A DNA stretch of 64,000 nucleotides, from positions 1 through 64,000 of the forward strand of contig CP012388.1 in NCBI GenBank assembly GCA_001708385.1. The letters run 5' to 3'. This document shows, piece by piece, positions 43,954 to 54,038 of this stretch (its first letter is position 1; every line of letters starts with the position of its first letter). Made by a program: the position numbers and the translations under genes. Origin of the DNA: Flavobacterium psychrophilum (lineage in GTDB: Bacteria > Bacteroidota > Bacteroidia > Flavobacteriales > Flavobacteriaceae). A model generated the notes under the pieces. The model did no database searches, was not told the DNA's origin, and was given only the letters and a program-made list of their open reading frames with translations.

Positions 43954-45036
43954 TTAGTTTTTTATTTCTGTTCCATCCCTTAACTCTTCGCTGGCTTGTT
44001 TAACCAGTTTTTCGTTAGGTGTAAGATCTCCAAATATTTCAGTCTTATCATCGGCATCACGGCCTTTTTTAACCGCTACGCGTTCTGCTTTATTACCTTT
44101 TACGCGAATTACAAATACACCTTCAGATGTATTTATAATTGCCGATTTCGGCACCACAAACGTACTTTCCTTAGAATTTAACGGTAGCAATACTTCGGCT
44201 ACCATTCCCGGAAGCAGTTGGTTATTAGTATTGACAACATCCATTTCTACACGTTCTGAACGAAGCCTTAAATCTAACGCTCCCGACATACGCTGTATTT
44301 TCGCTTTAAAAGTTTCATTAGGTAATGAGCGAACTGTAAAACTCATCTCATCTCCATTTTTAAGGTAACCTGTATACATTTCTGGTACCGATACTGCAAC
44401 CCTTAATTTCTTTTGGTCCTGTACTGTTAGTAACGGCAGGTCAGATCCTTTTCCTGCGGGACCAACATAGGCACCAATGTTTACATTACGCGATGTTACT
44501 ACACCTGTAAATGGAGCACGTATCTGAAGGTATCCCTGGTTTACCTGAATTTCCCTTACCGATGCCTTTGCTGCCTGAAGCTGTGCATAATCTGAGCTTT
44601 TGCGCGATAGTGCGAGGTCGATATCATTTTTAGATATGGTTCCTTCAACTTTACTGGTTTCAAGTATTCGGTTATAGGTTGCGTTACTTGCGGTATAAAC
44701 AGCCTCCATAGAATGTAGCCTAGATTGTGCCGCTGCAAGCTGCGAACTGATCTCCGGTGCTTCAAGTTCAATTAGCAGCTGTCCTTCTTTTACAACAGAG
44801 CCGATATCTACTTTAAGGTCTTTTACGTAACTCGCGACTTTAGCGTAAAGGTCTACCTGGCGGAAGCCCGATACTTCTGCCGGAAGGCTTAGCTGTGAAG
44901 AGAGTTTTTCTTTTGTAAGTTCAAATGTTTCTATGGCAGGTTCGGCTTCTACAGGTGCAGCTTTCTTTTCTTCGCCACAGCTGTTAAGTATAAGTGCCGT
45001 TAGCAATACTGCCGATGGTATAAATAGTTTTTTCAT
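43954..45036 (-). CDS. RND efflux periplasmic adaptor
   Basis: A 360-residue membrane-fusion protein linking the RND pump to the outer-membrane channel. It has a lipobox (LILNSCGEEK), a lipoyl-like half (VKEGQLLIELEAPEIS), a hairpin coiled coil (about 90-150) and beta barrel segments (LQIRAPFTGVVTSRNVNIGA). It follows the pump gene by 1 base. Acts with the genes at 45038 and 48269. Confidence 0.92.
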   Translation of the reverse strand: MKKLFIPSAVLLTALILNSCGEEKKAAPVEAEPAIETFELTKEKLSSQLSLPAEVSGFRQVDLYAKVASYVKDLKVDIGSVVKEGQLLIELEAPEISSQLAAAQSRLHSMEAVYTASNATYNRILETSKVEGTISKNDIDLALSRKSSDYAQLQAAKASVREIQVNQGYLQIRAPFTGVVTSRNVNIGAYVGPAGKGSDLPLLTVQDQKKLRVAVSVPEMYTGYLKNGDEMSFTVRSLPNETFKAKIQRMSGALDLRLRSERVEMDVVNTNNQLLPGMVAEVLLPLNSKESTFVVPKSAIINTSEGVFVIRVKGNKAERVAVKKGRDADDKTEIFGDLTPNEKLVKQASEELRDGTEIKN

Positions 45037-45037
45037 T

Positions 45038-48000
45038 TTATTGGTGTTCTATAGTAGGTGGTGCATAAAATTTACTTTCTTCATCTTCAGGATCAAGGGA
45101 AACCGACTGTGTAGTGGCTTTACCCTGAGCCCACGCAAAGATAAGCGGAAGGATAATCAGTACGGCAAAGGTAGAAAACAGCAGTCCGCCGATAACAGCC
45201 CTCCCTAATGGAGATACCTGTTCGCCTGCTTCACCGTGGCCTATAGCCATTGGCAACATACCAGCGATCATCGCTACCGATGTCATAATAATAGGTCGTA
45301 AACGAAGTGAAGCTGCCTCACGTGCCGATTGCAATGCATTGCCGTTCACCTTTCGGAGCTGTTCGGCATTGGTAATTAATAATACGGCATTGGCAATAGA
45401 TACCCCGACTGACATGATAATACCCATGTACGACTGAAGGTTAAGTGTAGAGCCTGTTATTAGCAACATAAGCAATGCACCCAATACAACAGCAGGAACA
45501 GTGGTTAATACCACCAGCGATACCCTAAACGACTGGAAGTTTGCTGCCAGCATAAGGAAGATAACTACAACAGCCACCAATAGTCCCGATTCAAGGCTTT
45601 TCATGGTTTCACTAAGTACTTTGCTAAGTCCTATTGGTTCTATGAACAATCCGCGTGGCAATTCTCCAAGTCCGCTTATTACTGCCTGTACATCTTTAGA
45701 TGCTGTACCAAGATTGGTGTGGTCTGTATTTGCTGTAACCGATATGTACGGCATAGCACCAAGGTTATCGTTTTCACCGTGTGTTTCAGATAACGTAATG
45801 GTTGCCACATCGCCGAGTACCGGCCTAACCGAATTCTTAAGCAATGGAATTTCAGCGATCTCTTCTTTGGTCATCATTTTATCCAGCGGAACCTGTACCT
45901 GAACATTGTACGAAAGTCCTGCTTTCTCATCGATCCAGGTATTTTTCTCCGTATAACGGGATGACGATGTAGATGCAATAAGCGAACGTGAAATGTCATT
46001 CATATCTACACCTAACTGTGCAGCTCTTGTACGGTCTATCTCAATATTGAAAGCAGGGTAGTGGATAGATTGTGCAATCTGTACATCCCTGAAGTAATCT
46101 GTCTTTTTAAGCTGAGTGATTATTTTGTTGGCATATTGCTCGTTCAGCTTTTTGTTTTTACCTGCAATTCTTATCTCAATTGGTGTAGGCGAACCCTGGC
46201 TCAATACTTTATCGGTAAGTTCTATGGGTTCAAAAGATATTCTAACACCCGGAACATTTTTTTTAATACGTGCCCTTAAATCGTCTTTAAAGGCATCCAT
46301 ATCTTCATTATGGTAGTCTTTAAGTGCAATCTGAAATACAGCCTCATGAGGACCTGCCATGAACATATAAATTGGCGATACCGAGAATAATGATGGGTGC
46401 GTACCCACATATACAGATGATATACCAATATGTTCTTTACCAACCTGGTTTTCAATTTGCTTAAGTACGGCCTGGGCTTTCTCCTCGGTACGCTCTAAAC
46501 GTGTACCATCGGCAAGTCGCATCCTTAACTGAAACTGGCTGGAATTTACCCTTGGAAATACATCCTGCCCAATAACATTTATCATTACAACGGCAAGCCC
46601 TGTAATAACTATAAGGTATGTTAGGCTAACAAATTTACGGCGAACTAATAAGGTGTCTATCATTTTCATGAAGCCAATCCTGAAACGCTCAAAACGGCCT
46701 ATTTTTCCGTTATCGTCATAGTCTTCCCTCTCAGAATACGCACCTTTTTCGCTGGTGCTGTGTTCGTGTTTGCCATGTCCTTCGGCTTTCATCAGCCAGT
46801 TGGCCATTACAGGAACAAAGGTTTGCGAAAGCAGAAACGATATTACCATTGAGAACCCAATTGCTAATGCAAGCGGCAGGAACAATGCTCCCGGTATACC
46901 TGTCATAATAAATGCCGGGGCAAATACTGCTAGTATACATAATAAGATCAATAGTTTAGGTAATGCGATTTCTTTACAGGCATCCCATATGGCGAGGGCC
47001 TTGGGTTTGCCCATGTCGAGGTGCTGGTGAATATTCTCTATAGTTACCGTACTTTCATCTACAAGGATACCAATAGCTAGCGCAAGTCCACTCAGGGACA
47101 TAAGGTTAATTGTCTGCCCGAATAATTTAAGGAACAGTACTCCCGATATAATTGAAATCGGAATAGTAAGTATTACTATAAGTGCTGCCCTTTTATCGCC
47201 TAGGAAAAGTACAACCATAAGCCCGGTTAATACCGCACCAATTATACCTTCTGTAATTAAGCTTTTTACGGAGTTGATTACATAAACCGACTGGTCAAAC
47301 TCATAAGAGATCTTAACATCTTCGGGCAATGTACTTTGTATTTTGGGGAGGTTAGCCTTAAGATTCTTAACTACATCCCATGTTGAGGCGTCGCCGGCTT
47401 TGGCGATACTTACATAAACCGAACGTTTTCCGTTTACAAGAGCGTAACCGTTAGTAATATCGGCACCATCTTTTACGGTTGCTACGTCACCAAGCGATAG
47501 ATTTTGTACACCGCCTTTAAATAAAGGTATCTTTTCAAAATCTTTTACTTCCTTAATGGTGTTGTTGGTCGGGGTAAGGTAGTTTTTATCACCTATCCTC
47601 ACGTTACCTGCGGGTGCAGTCTGGTTATTTATTCGTAATGCTTCAACAATCTGGTCCGGGGTAAGGTTATGCGAACGCAGCTGCGCAGGGTCAACATTAA
47701 TCTCTATTGTCCTGGGACTTCCTCCAAATGGTGGTGGTGAAAGCAATCCGGGAATAGAGGTAAAGGAGGCACGTACGTAAACGTTGGCTAAATCCTGAAG
47801 TTCGTTATTATTCCGCGTTTTACTGCTCAATACTAATTGCCCGACAGGAAGAGACGAAGCATCAAAACGAATGATGAACGGCGGTTGCGATCCCTGCGGG
47901 AAAGCTGCCTGTATTCTGTTAGAAAGGGCACTTAACTCGGCAGCTGCCTGAGCCATGTTCGTGTCTTCATAGTACGTAACCTTCATCAGGGTAAGCCCCT

Positions 48001-48256
48001 GAATATTTTTTGTTTCTATAGATTTTACGCCATTGGCAAACAACATAATATTAATGTAGTTTTTGGCGAAATAAGATTCCATTTGGTCGGGAGTGTAACC
48101 TCCAAAAGGGTGGGCAAGGTATATAACGGGCAGGTTCATTTTAGGCAGGATATCTACCTTAATGTCCTTAACCGCACCTATACCGAAAAAGAACAGCCCG
48201 GCAACCAGCACCAATATGGAAATAGGCTTGCGAAGGGCAAAACGTATTAAATTCAT
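45038..48256 (-). CDS. RND-family efflux permease
   Basis: A 1072-residue inner-membrane pump of the HAE/RND superfamily that exports substrates using the proton gradient. Seen: N-terminal helix and KDIKVDILPKMNLPV, the long periplasmic loops, GLALAIGILVDESTVTIENI in helix 4 with the proton-relay Asp, and the second half repeating the same design (MGIIMSVGVSIANAVLLITN). Substrate unknown. Middle gene of an outer channel, pump, adaptor operon. Confidence 0.93.
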   Translation of the reverse strand: MNLIRFALRKPISILVLVAGLFFFGIGAVKDIKVDILPKMNLPVIYLAHPFGGYTPDQMESYFAKNYINIMLFANGVKSIETKNIQGLTLMKVTYYEDTNMAQAAAELSALSNRIQAAFPQGSQPPFIIRFDASSLPVGQLVLSSKTRNNNELQDLANVYVRASFTSIPGLLSPPPFGGSPRTIEINVDPAQLRSHNLTPDQIVEALRINNQTAPAGNVRIGDKNYLTPTNNTIKEVKDFEKIPLFKGGVQNLSLGDVATVKDGADITNGYALVNGKRSVYVSIAKAGDASTWDVVKNLKANLPKIQSTLPEDVKISYEFDQSVYVINSVKSLITEGIIGAVLTGLMVVLFLGDKRAALIVILTIPISIISGVLFLKLFGQTINLMSLSGLALAIGILVDESTVTIENIHQHLDMGKPKALAIWDACKEIALPKLLILLCILAVFAPAFIMTGIPGALFLPLALAIGFSMVISFLLSQTFVPVMANWLMKAEGHGKHEHSTSEKGAYSEREDYDDNGKIGRFERFRIGFMKMIDTLLVRRKFVSLTYLIVITGLAVVMINVIGQDVFPRVNSSQFQLRMRLADGTRLERTEEKAQAVLKQIENQVGKEHIGISSVYVGTHPSLFSVSPIYMFMAGPHEAVFQIALKDYHNEDMDAFKDDLRARIKKNVPGVRISFEPIELTDKVLSQGSPTPIEIRIAGKNKKLNEQYANKIITQLKKTDYFRDVQIAQSIHYPAFNIEIDRTRAAQLGVDMNDISRSLIASTSSSRYTEKNTWIDEKAGLSYNVQVQVPLDKMMTKEEIAEIPLLKNSVRPVLGDVATITLSETHGENDNLGAMPYISVTANTDHTNLGTASKDVQAVISGLGELPRGLFIEPIGLSKVLSETMKSLESGLLVAVVVIFLMLAANFQSFRVSLVVLTTVPAVVLGALLMLLITGSTLNLQSYMGIIMSVGVSIANAVLLITNAEQLRKVNGNALQSAREAASLRLRPIIMTSVAMIAGMLPMAIGHGEAGEQVSPLGRAVIGGLLFSTFAVLIILPLIFAWAQGKATTQSVSLDPEDEESKFYAPPTIEHQ

Positions 48257-48268
48257 TATTTAATAGTA

Positions 48269-49657
48269 TTAAAATTCGTTTATAAAAAGATTAAAGTCGC
48301 CCGTTGCGGCAGCTTTCATAAGCAATGCCTGCCATACATTGGTGTAAATAATGTCGCGGTCGGTCTCGGCGCGGTTAAGCGTGTATAATGCCTGTGTAAC
48401 ATCAACAAGGTTGGTAAGACCATTATTGTAAAGTGTGGTGCGTTGCAGGTAAGCCTGCTGTGCCGCACGTACCTGCCTTGGTGCTTCTTTAAAGTTTTGC
48501 ATGGCATAATCCATACGTACATTGGCAGCATCTTCCTGCGCCTTAAGCTGAAGGTCTACCGCCTTGTATTCTTCTTCAAGTCCCTGAGATATTAGCTTTT
48601 GGGCACTAACTTTTTTAGACGAACGTGCTATCGTGGTAAGATTCCAGGTAACACCAACTCCTAAAAGATAGTTTTGGCGGGTAGGGTTTATACCGTCTGC
48701 ATAATTTGTAGTATACGAATTCTGATTGGTAGCATAATCGCTGTTAAAGCCCGATCCTCTTGTCTGGTATACACCAAAAAGGCTAAAAGTAGGGTAGTAC
48801 TCCCTTTTAAAAAGACTAAGCTGATTATTGCTTACTTCTATACGGCTTTTATAGAACTGGCGCACAGGGTTGTTAAGGCTATCTGCCTGACTATTACCTG
48901 TAAGTATTGTTTTTGGTACAGACGCGACAAAGGTTGTGTCGACCGTGAAATCTGTAGGCTCTATACCCATAAGTTCTACAAGCCTGTTATTTTGCAGCTT
49001 CACCTGCTCTTTAATCTGGTTAAGGGCAATTTTTGCGCGTGATACTTCGGCAGATGCCAATGTAGAATCTACACCCGGAAGCAACCCATTTTTAACCCTT
49101 ACGGCAGCGTTATTAAGCACAACCTGAGAGCGGTCGAGATTTTTAATCTGCGATCTCTCTAACCTTTGGCTTGCCAGCAGGTTAAGGTAGGCGCCGGCAA
49201 TTTTTACTTTCTGCTGAAACTGTTCCTGTTCAAAATCTTTTTGTTGCCTTTGTGCATCGGCTTTAGCAATGTTGATACGCTGTTTCATTCTCCCGAAGGT
49301 GAAAAAATCCCAGTTCATGTTAACCAGGTAGAGCGCGCCAAAGGCGGCATTCCAGTTTTGTTCTGCAAGTGGCAGTCCCGAAGAAGCTACCCCAAGCCCC
49401 CCAAAACCATACAGGGGTCCGTTTTGTCCATTAACGGTACCGTAGTCCTGCTGGGCTGATAAATTCAGGTTAGGCAAATAATCGCGCCTGGCCTGTTTTA
49501 CAGTTTCCTGTGCTGCTTTAGCATAGCTACCTTTGGCTTTAACCACGCCATAATTGGCTACGCCTGTGTTTATCGCTTCTTTAAGCGAAAGGCGCGTCTG
49601 GCTGAAACCGCTCAGTGAGCAGAGCAATAAAAACAGCGTTACTTTTTTTAAGTGCAT
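48269..49657 (-). CDS. TolC-family outer-membrane channel
   Basis: A 462-residue outer-membrane efflux protein with signal peptide (FLLLCSLSGFSQ) and the repeated helical coiled-coil halves of TolC. First gene of the efflux operon; 12 bases separate it from the permease. The divergent LytS/LytTR pair starts 192 bases upstream, and the gap holds a tandem operator-like repeat. Confidence 0.9.
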   Translation of the reverse strand: MHLKKVTLFLLLCSLSGFSQTRLSLKEAINTGVANYGVVKAKGSYAKAAQETVKQARRDYLPNLNLSAQQDYGTVNGQNGPLYGFGGLGVASSGLPLAEQNWNAAFGALYLVNMNWDFFTFGRMKQRINIAKADAQRQQKDFEQEQFQQKVKIAGAYLNLLASQRLERSQIKNLDRSQVVLNNAAVRVKNGLLPGVDSTLASAEVSRAKIALNQIKEQVKLQNNRLVELMGIEPTDFTVDTTFVASVPKTILTGNSQADSLNNPVRQFYKSRIEVSNNQLSLFKREYYPTFSLFGVYQTRGSGFNSDYATNQNSYTTNYADGINPTRQNYLLGVGVTWNLTTIARSSKKVSAQKLISQGLEEEYKAVDLQLKAQEDAANVRMDYAMQNFKEAPRQVRAAQQAYLQRTTLYNNGLTNLVDVTQALYTLNRAETDRDIIYTNVWQALLMKAAATGDFNLFINEF

Positions 49658-49731
49658 TGAAATAAGTGAATTATATAGTAGGTGATCTGTGAAATTATGT
49701 ACAAATTTATGATGGTGTTTCCTGCAAAATC

Positions 49732-49792
49732 AATTTTAAATGATGAATTCAATTCGTCACGTAATTTTAAATGATGAATTCAATTCGTCACG
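49732..49792. repeat. 31-bp tandem repeat with internal palindrome
   Basis: A 30-base unit beginning AATTTTAAATGATGAATTCA (49732-49761) returns exactly at 49763-49792, period 31 bp. Each copy holds TGATGAATT-C-AATTCGTCA, an inverted repeat with one mismatch (49741-49759 and 49772-49790). It lies between the divergent TolC operon and the LytS/LytTR genes and looks like a paired operator. Confidence 0.65.
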
Positions 49793-49849
49793 CAAACCGA
49801 CGCAGTTACAGTTATATGTATTTACTTTGTAGTAAGAAATGTAATTTGA

Positions 49850-50890
49850 ATGAATAAATTTTTTAAGAATGTAATTGAGAATAAATGGTGGCAGGAATTT
49901 TTTATACTGGCATTCTCTTTTATACTTTTTACGCTTAACGACTGGATACTTATTAAGTCATGGCGCGGCATATGGTCGGGTTGTGCCTATTTTCTTATGC
50001 TGTATGGGCATGCCCAGCTTAACAGGTTCGTATTGTTGCCGTTACTCATAAAAAAGCATAAGGTATTGCTTTATGTACTGCTAACAGCCCTGTTGATATT
50101 TGTGTTTTCGATAGTTATGTACGAGGTTACCACATTGTGGATCTACAAAAACTGTTTCCTATACAAATCATCAGAACAGAAAAGCTATATTTTTCAGGCA
50201 GCCACATTAGTAGCTACACTTATATGTATCCTATCGGTAGAAATGATACTTAAATTTTACCGTGACCGTAAAGATCTGGATCAGGAAAAGTTATTATACA
50301 ATCAGGCGCAGCTAAACTCATTAAGAGAGCAGTTAAACCCACACTTTTTATTTAATACTTTTAATACGCTGTACGGTATAAGCCTTCAGTATCCTGAACG
50401 TACTCCTGAACTTATCATGCATGTATCACAGTTAATGCGCTATCAGCTGGAAAGTAACGAAAGGCAGTGTGTAGCACTTGAAGACGAAATTAGCTTTATA
50501 AGCAGTTACATAGAGCTTGAAAAAGAACGTGTGGGGTACCGTTGCAATATTAGCTTTAACAGCGAAATTGATAGTGCGAATGCGTATAAGATTCCGCCAA
50601 TGCTGCTTATCTGCTTTATAGAAAATGCTTTTAAGCATGGTACATGTACCATAGAAAAATGTTTTGTAGACGTTGATATTACTGTTACCGATGGTAAAAT
50701 GATAATGAGGGTAATGAATTCCCTACCGGAAAAGAAAACAGAAGTAATATCTACTAAAATAGGCATTAAGAACACTACCGAGCGATTAAAGTTGCAATAC
50801 GGCAGTAATTATGAACTGGATATAGAGGAAACCGATATTTATACCGTAAATTTACAATTACAGCTTAAGCGTTATGAGCCAGCACGTTAA
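49850..50890 (+). CDS. LytS-type sensor histidine kinase
   Basis: A 346-residue kinase with four N-terminal membrane helices (about 15-130), a coiled coil and the His_kinase domain: LREQLNPHFLFNTFNTLYG holds the phospho-acceptor His and FIENAFKHGT the N box. It overlaps the response-regulator gene by 17 bases. The efflux operon is divergent from it. Confidence 0.92.
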   Translation: MNKFFKNVIENKWWQEFFILAFSFILFTLNDWILIKSWRGIWSGCAYFLMLYGHAQLNRFVLLPLLIKKHKVLLYVLLTALLIFVFSIVMYEVTTLWIYKNCFLYKSSEQKSYIFQAATLVATLICILSVEMILKFYRDRKDLDQEKLLYNQAQLNSLREQLNPHFLFNTFNTLYGISLQYPERTPELIMHVSQLMRYQLESNERQCVALEDEISFISSYIELEKERVGYRCNISFNSEIDSANAYKIPPMLLICFIENAFKHGTCTIEKCFVDVDITVTDGKMIMRVMNSLPEKKTEVISTKIGIKNTTERLKLQYGSNYELDIEETDIYTVNLQLQLKRYEPAR

Positions 50891-51599
50891 AAAATGTATA
50901 ATAGTCGATGATGAGCCGGCTGCACACTATGTACTGGCGAACTATATAAGTCAGAATCCTTTGCTTGAGCTTGTGTTTGAAGGTTATAATGGGGTTGAAG
51001 CACTTGAATACCTTAGTAATAATAAGGTAGACCTTATGTTTCTTGATATTGATATGCCTGAAATTTCAGGAATAGAGATGTTACAGCAGCTTGCTAAACC
51101 GCCTCGCACCATATTGACTACTGCATATAGCGAATTTGCGCTTGAAAGCTATGAATACGGAGTACTTGATTATTTGCTTAAACCGATATTCTACCCAAGG
51201 TTTGTTAAGGCTGTAGACCGCTTTTTTGAAATGGAAGGTACCGATGTAGAGCAAGAAGATCCTAAAGAGGAAGTTGTAAACGGAACTATACATGTAAAGG
51301 TTGATAGTGATACTATTGGTATTGAAACAAACTCTATACTGTATGCCCAAAGCTATGGTAATTATGTAAAGATATTTACTCAAAAGCGTAATTATCTTGC
51401 TACAGTAACAACAAACGACCTGGAAAAAATGTTGCCATCGTCTCAGTTTATGAGAGCACATAAATCATATATTATTGCGCTTGATAAAGTAGATGAGGTA
51501 ATGAAAGACCATGTGGTTATAAAACGTAACCCTATACCTATAGGCATTACCTACCGCCGGGAACTGGGCGAAAAATTGAAACACTTGATTAGAAACTAA
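50874..51599 (+). CDS. LytTR-family response regulator
   Basis: A 241-residue regulator with a receiver domain (CIIVDDEPAAHYVL, LMFLDIDMPEISG with the phospho-Asp, LLKPIFYPRF) and a LytTR DNA-binding domain (SILYAQSYGNYVKIFTQKRN, SQFMRAHKSYIIAL). It pairs with the kinase upstream. LytTR proteins bind spaced direct repeats, so the tandem repeat at 49732-49792 is a candidate site. The alcohol dehydrogenase follows 26 bases later. Confidence 0.92.
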   Translation: MSQHVKKCIIVDDEPAAHYVLANYISQNPLLELVFEGYNGVEALEYLSNNKVDLMFLDIDMPEISGIEMLQQLAKPPRTILTTAYSEFALESYEYGVLDYLLKPIFYPRFVKAVDRFFEMEGTDVEQEDPKEEVVNGTIHVKVDSDTIGIETNSILYAQSYGNYVKIFTQKRNYLATVTTNDLEKMLPSSQFMRAHKSYIIALDKVDEVMKDHVVIKRNPIPIGITYRRELGEKLKHLIRN

Positions 51600-51625
51600 A
51601 TAAATTAACCCAAAACAAAAGAAGA

Positions 51626-52672
51626 ATGACTCAGGTAAAAGCTTTTGCAGCTTATGACGCGGAAACGCCTCTAAAGCCATTTGAATTTGAACGTAAAGAA
51701 GTTGGCCCTAACCAGGTACAGATAGAGATATTATACAGTGGTGTTTGCCATTCAGATATCCACACTGCTAAAGGTGACTGGGGGCCTGCTATATACCCGC
51801 TTGTACCGGGTCACGAAATCGTAGGACGAATTGTAAAAAAAGGAGAGAACGTAGCTAAATTTACTGAAGGCGAACTTGCCGGAGTAGGGTGTTTTGTTGA
51901 CTCTTGCCGTAAATGTTCAAGCTGCCTTGAAGGCGAAGAGCAATTCTGCGAAGAGGGTATGACAGGTACATACAACAGCTATGAGCGTGGTACAACTACA
52001 CCTACTTATGGCGGGTATTCTACTACTATTACTGTAGATCAGGATTATGTACTGCATGTTTCTGAAAAACTTGACCTTAAAGGTGTTGCACCATTGTTAT
52101 GTGCCGGTATTACTACATACTCGCCACTACGTTATCTTAAAGTTGGTAAAGGGCATAAAGTTGCTGTGTTAGGACTTGGTGGTTTAGGCCACATGGCTGT
52201 TAAATTTGCAGCGTCTTTTGGTGCGGAAGTTACTATGCTTAGTACGTCGCCATCTAAAGAGGCAGATGCAAAAGCGTTAGGAGCTCACAACTTTGCACTT
52301 ACTACTGATCCTGCAACAATGGAATCGTTAGCAAATAGCTTTGATTTCATTATCAATACTGTTTCAGCTAAGCATGATTACAATACGTACCTTAATCTGT
52401 TAAGGAAAAACGGTACTATGGTAATTGTTGGTGCTCCGCCGGCTGGCGAACCATTACAGGCATTCACGCTTATATTTAAGAGAAGAGCTATTATGGGAAG
52501 TCTTATCGGAGGTATTAAAGAAACACAGGAAATGCTTGATTACTGCGCAGAACATAACATTACTTCTGATGTAGAAGTTATAGACATGAACTACATTAAC
52601 GAAGCGTACGAACGTATGAATAAAAGCGATGTTAAGTACAGGTTTGTAATTGACATGGCTTCATTGAAATAA
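51626..52672 (+). CDS. Zinc-dependent NAD(P) alcohol dehydrogenase
   Basis: A 348-residue cinnamyl-alcohol-dehydrogenase-like enzyme that interconverts alcohols and aldehydes. Catalytic zinc ligands: Cys in YSGVCHSDIH, His-Glu in PGHEIVGRI; structural zinc cysteines in CRKCSSCLEGEEQFC; Rossmann motif LGLGGLGHMAVKFA, with a Ser-Thr pattern after it that suits NADP. Whether it is co-regulated with the upstream pair is inference. The start is at MTQVKAFAAYDAETPLK. Confidence 0.92.
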   Translation: MTQVKAFAAYDAETPLKPFEFERKEVGPNQVQIEILYSGVCHSDIHTAKGDWGPAIYPLVPGHEIVGRIVKKGENVAKFTEGELAGVGCFVDSCRKCSSCLEGEEQFCEEGMTGTYNSYERGTTTPTYGGYSTTITVDQDYVLHVSEKLDLKGVAPLLCAGITTYSPLRYLKVGKGHKVAVLGLGGLGHMAVKFAASFGAEVTMLSTSPSKEADAKALGAHNFALTTDPATMESLANSFDFIINTVSAKHDYNTYLNLLRKNGTMVIVGAPPAGEPLQAFTLIFKRRAIMGSLIGGIKETQEMLDYCAEHNITSDVEVIDMNYINEAYERMNKSDVKYRFVIDMASLK

Positions 52673-52721
52673 AGGATAAGGAGAAGGCCGCAAAGGTTAT
52701 ATACTTTTCTGAAACCTTTTA

Positions 52722-52753
52722 AAAAGGGCAACCATTATGGTTGCCCTTTTTTA
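52722..52753 (+). terminator. Rho-independent terminator
   Basis: AAAAGGGCAACC and GGTTGCCCTTTT form a long stem with a short loop followed by a T run. It ends the kinase, regulator and dehydrogenase unit. Confidence 0.92.
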
Positions 52754-52782
52754 TGTGATAAATGACTTAATTTAAGCATTTA

Positions 52783-53061
52783 TTATGCTGAAAGCACGTC
52801 GTGAATTTCGGGTGTCTTATCGAACATTTTTTTAGCGAAAGGGCAAAGTGGAATTATCTGCTTGTTGTTTTCGCGGGCATAAGTTACCGCGGCATCCAAT
52901 AGTTTTCTGCCAATACCCTTAAAGTCAGGGTTTCCTTCGGTATGATCTATAATGAACTTATCTTTTCCTGCCCATACATAGGTCATTAAGCCGGCTTTTA
53001 TATCGCCCTCTTTCGCAGCGAAGTAACCTTTAGCACCGTCGTCTGAATGTTTTATTTCCAT
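52783..53061 (-). CDS. Small GNAT-family N-acetyltransferase
   Basis: A 92-residue protein of the short GNAT type: HTEGNPDFKGIGRKLLDAAV holds the acetyl-CoA pyrophosphate loop (KGIGRKL), followed by KQIIPLCPFAKKMF. Proteins of this size acetylate small substrates or are uncharacterised. It lies 7 bases after the pirin gene and likely belongs to the same unit. Confidence 0.85.
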   Translation of the reverse strand: MEIKHSDDGAKGYFAAKEGDIKAGLMTYVWAGKDKFIIDHTEGNPDFKGIGRKLLDAAVTYARENNKQIIPLCPFAKKMFDKTPEIHDVLSA

Positions 53062-53068
53062 TGATTGG

Positions 53069-53965
53069 TTATTTTTTTATTTTGAAATTAGTGTTCTGCG
53101 GAGGTAAGGGTACAAAACCGGTTTCTCCCGGTATCTTAGGGAATGTTTGTGCAACCCATCGTTCTTTTGCATCTTCAATCAGTTCCGGGGTAGAAGCCAC
53201 AAAGTTCCAGTAAATATGCCGTGGTTCAGGAAAAGCGTCGCCACCAAAAATATACACTGTTGTGTTTTCGTTCATTGTAAATTCACAAAGTGAAGCATCT
53301 TTAGCTACAAGTAGTTGCTTTGGCTCAAATGTATTGCCATCGCTTTCAATACTGCCTTCTAAAATATAAAGTCCGCTTTCTCCATATAGGTCCTTGCCGA
53401 TCTGAAGTTTCTCCCTGGTTGTAGTTTTAAGTTCTATAAAGTAAAGTGGACTATACACCGGCACATCCGATTTTTTACCGAAAGCCTCACCTGCAATAAG
53501 CTTTGCTTCAACATTGCCTATTTTCCACGTAGGAAGTCCGTTCTCTTCAATATGTGCGAAAGATGGTTCCATTTGCTCCAGATGTTTAGGTAATGCAACC
53601 CATATCTGCAACCCATGAAGTGATTTATCCGAATGGCGAAGGTAATCGGGTGTACGTTCTGAGTGTACAATCCCCTTGCCAGATGTCATCCAATTAACCT
53701 GTCCGGGTTTAATTTCTACTTCTGTGCCAAGACTGTCGCGGTGCATTATGCTGCCTTCAAACAGGTAGGTAAGGGTAGAAAGCCCAATATGGGGATGTGG
53801 GCCAACGTCGAGGTTTTCATGGTCGCTTAACAGGGCAGGGCCCATGTGGTCTATAAAAGCGAAAGGGCCTACGGTTCTTTTTTCCCTGAAAGGCAATAAT
53901 CTGCCAACCAGAAAATTACCAATATCGCTGGGACGTTCTTCTAAAATTAAGCCGATATTTGACAT
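53069..53965 (-). CDS. Pirin-family protein
   Basis: A 298-residue double cupin protein. The N-terminal cupin has the metal-binding set DVGPHPHIGLSTLTYLFEG, then HRDSLGTEVEIKPGQVNWM. Some pirins have quercetin 2,3-dioxygenase activity; others are stress proteins. It fits the electrophile-response-like cluster of dioxygenase, esterase and cupin genes upstream. Activity not predictable. Confidence 0.9.
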   Translation of the reverse strand: MSNIGLILEERPSDIGNFLVGRLLPFREKRTVGPFAFIDHMGPALLSDHENLDVGPHPHIGLSTLTYLFEGSIMHRDSLGTEVEIKPGQVNWMTSGKGIVHSERTPDYLRHSDKSLHGLQIWVALPKHLEQMEPSFAHIEENGLPTWKIGNVEAKLIAGEAFGKKSDVPVYSPLYFIELKTTTREKLQIGKDLYGESGLYILEGSIESDGNTFEPKQLLVAKDASLCEFTMNENTTVYIFGGDAFPEPRHIYWNFVASTPELIEDAKERWVAQTFPKIPGETGFVPLPPQNTNFKIKK

Positions 53966-54038
53966 AGTTGTGTGTTTGTTAGATACGTAAATTTAATAAT
54001 TTCTAACCGATAAAAAGCCTTAGTTTTAAAAGAACAGT

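Noticed and set aside
49732..49792. CRISPR array
   Set aside because: Only two repeat copies with one base between them, no spacers and no cas genes.
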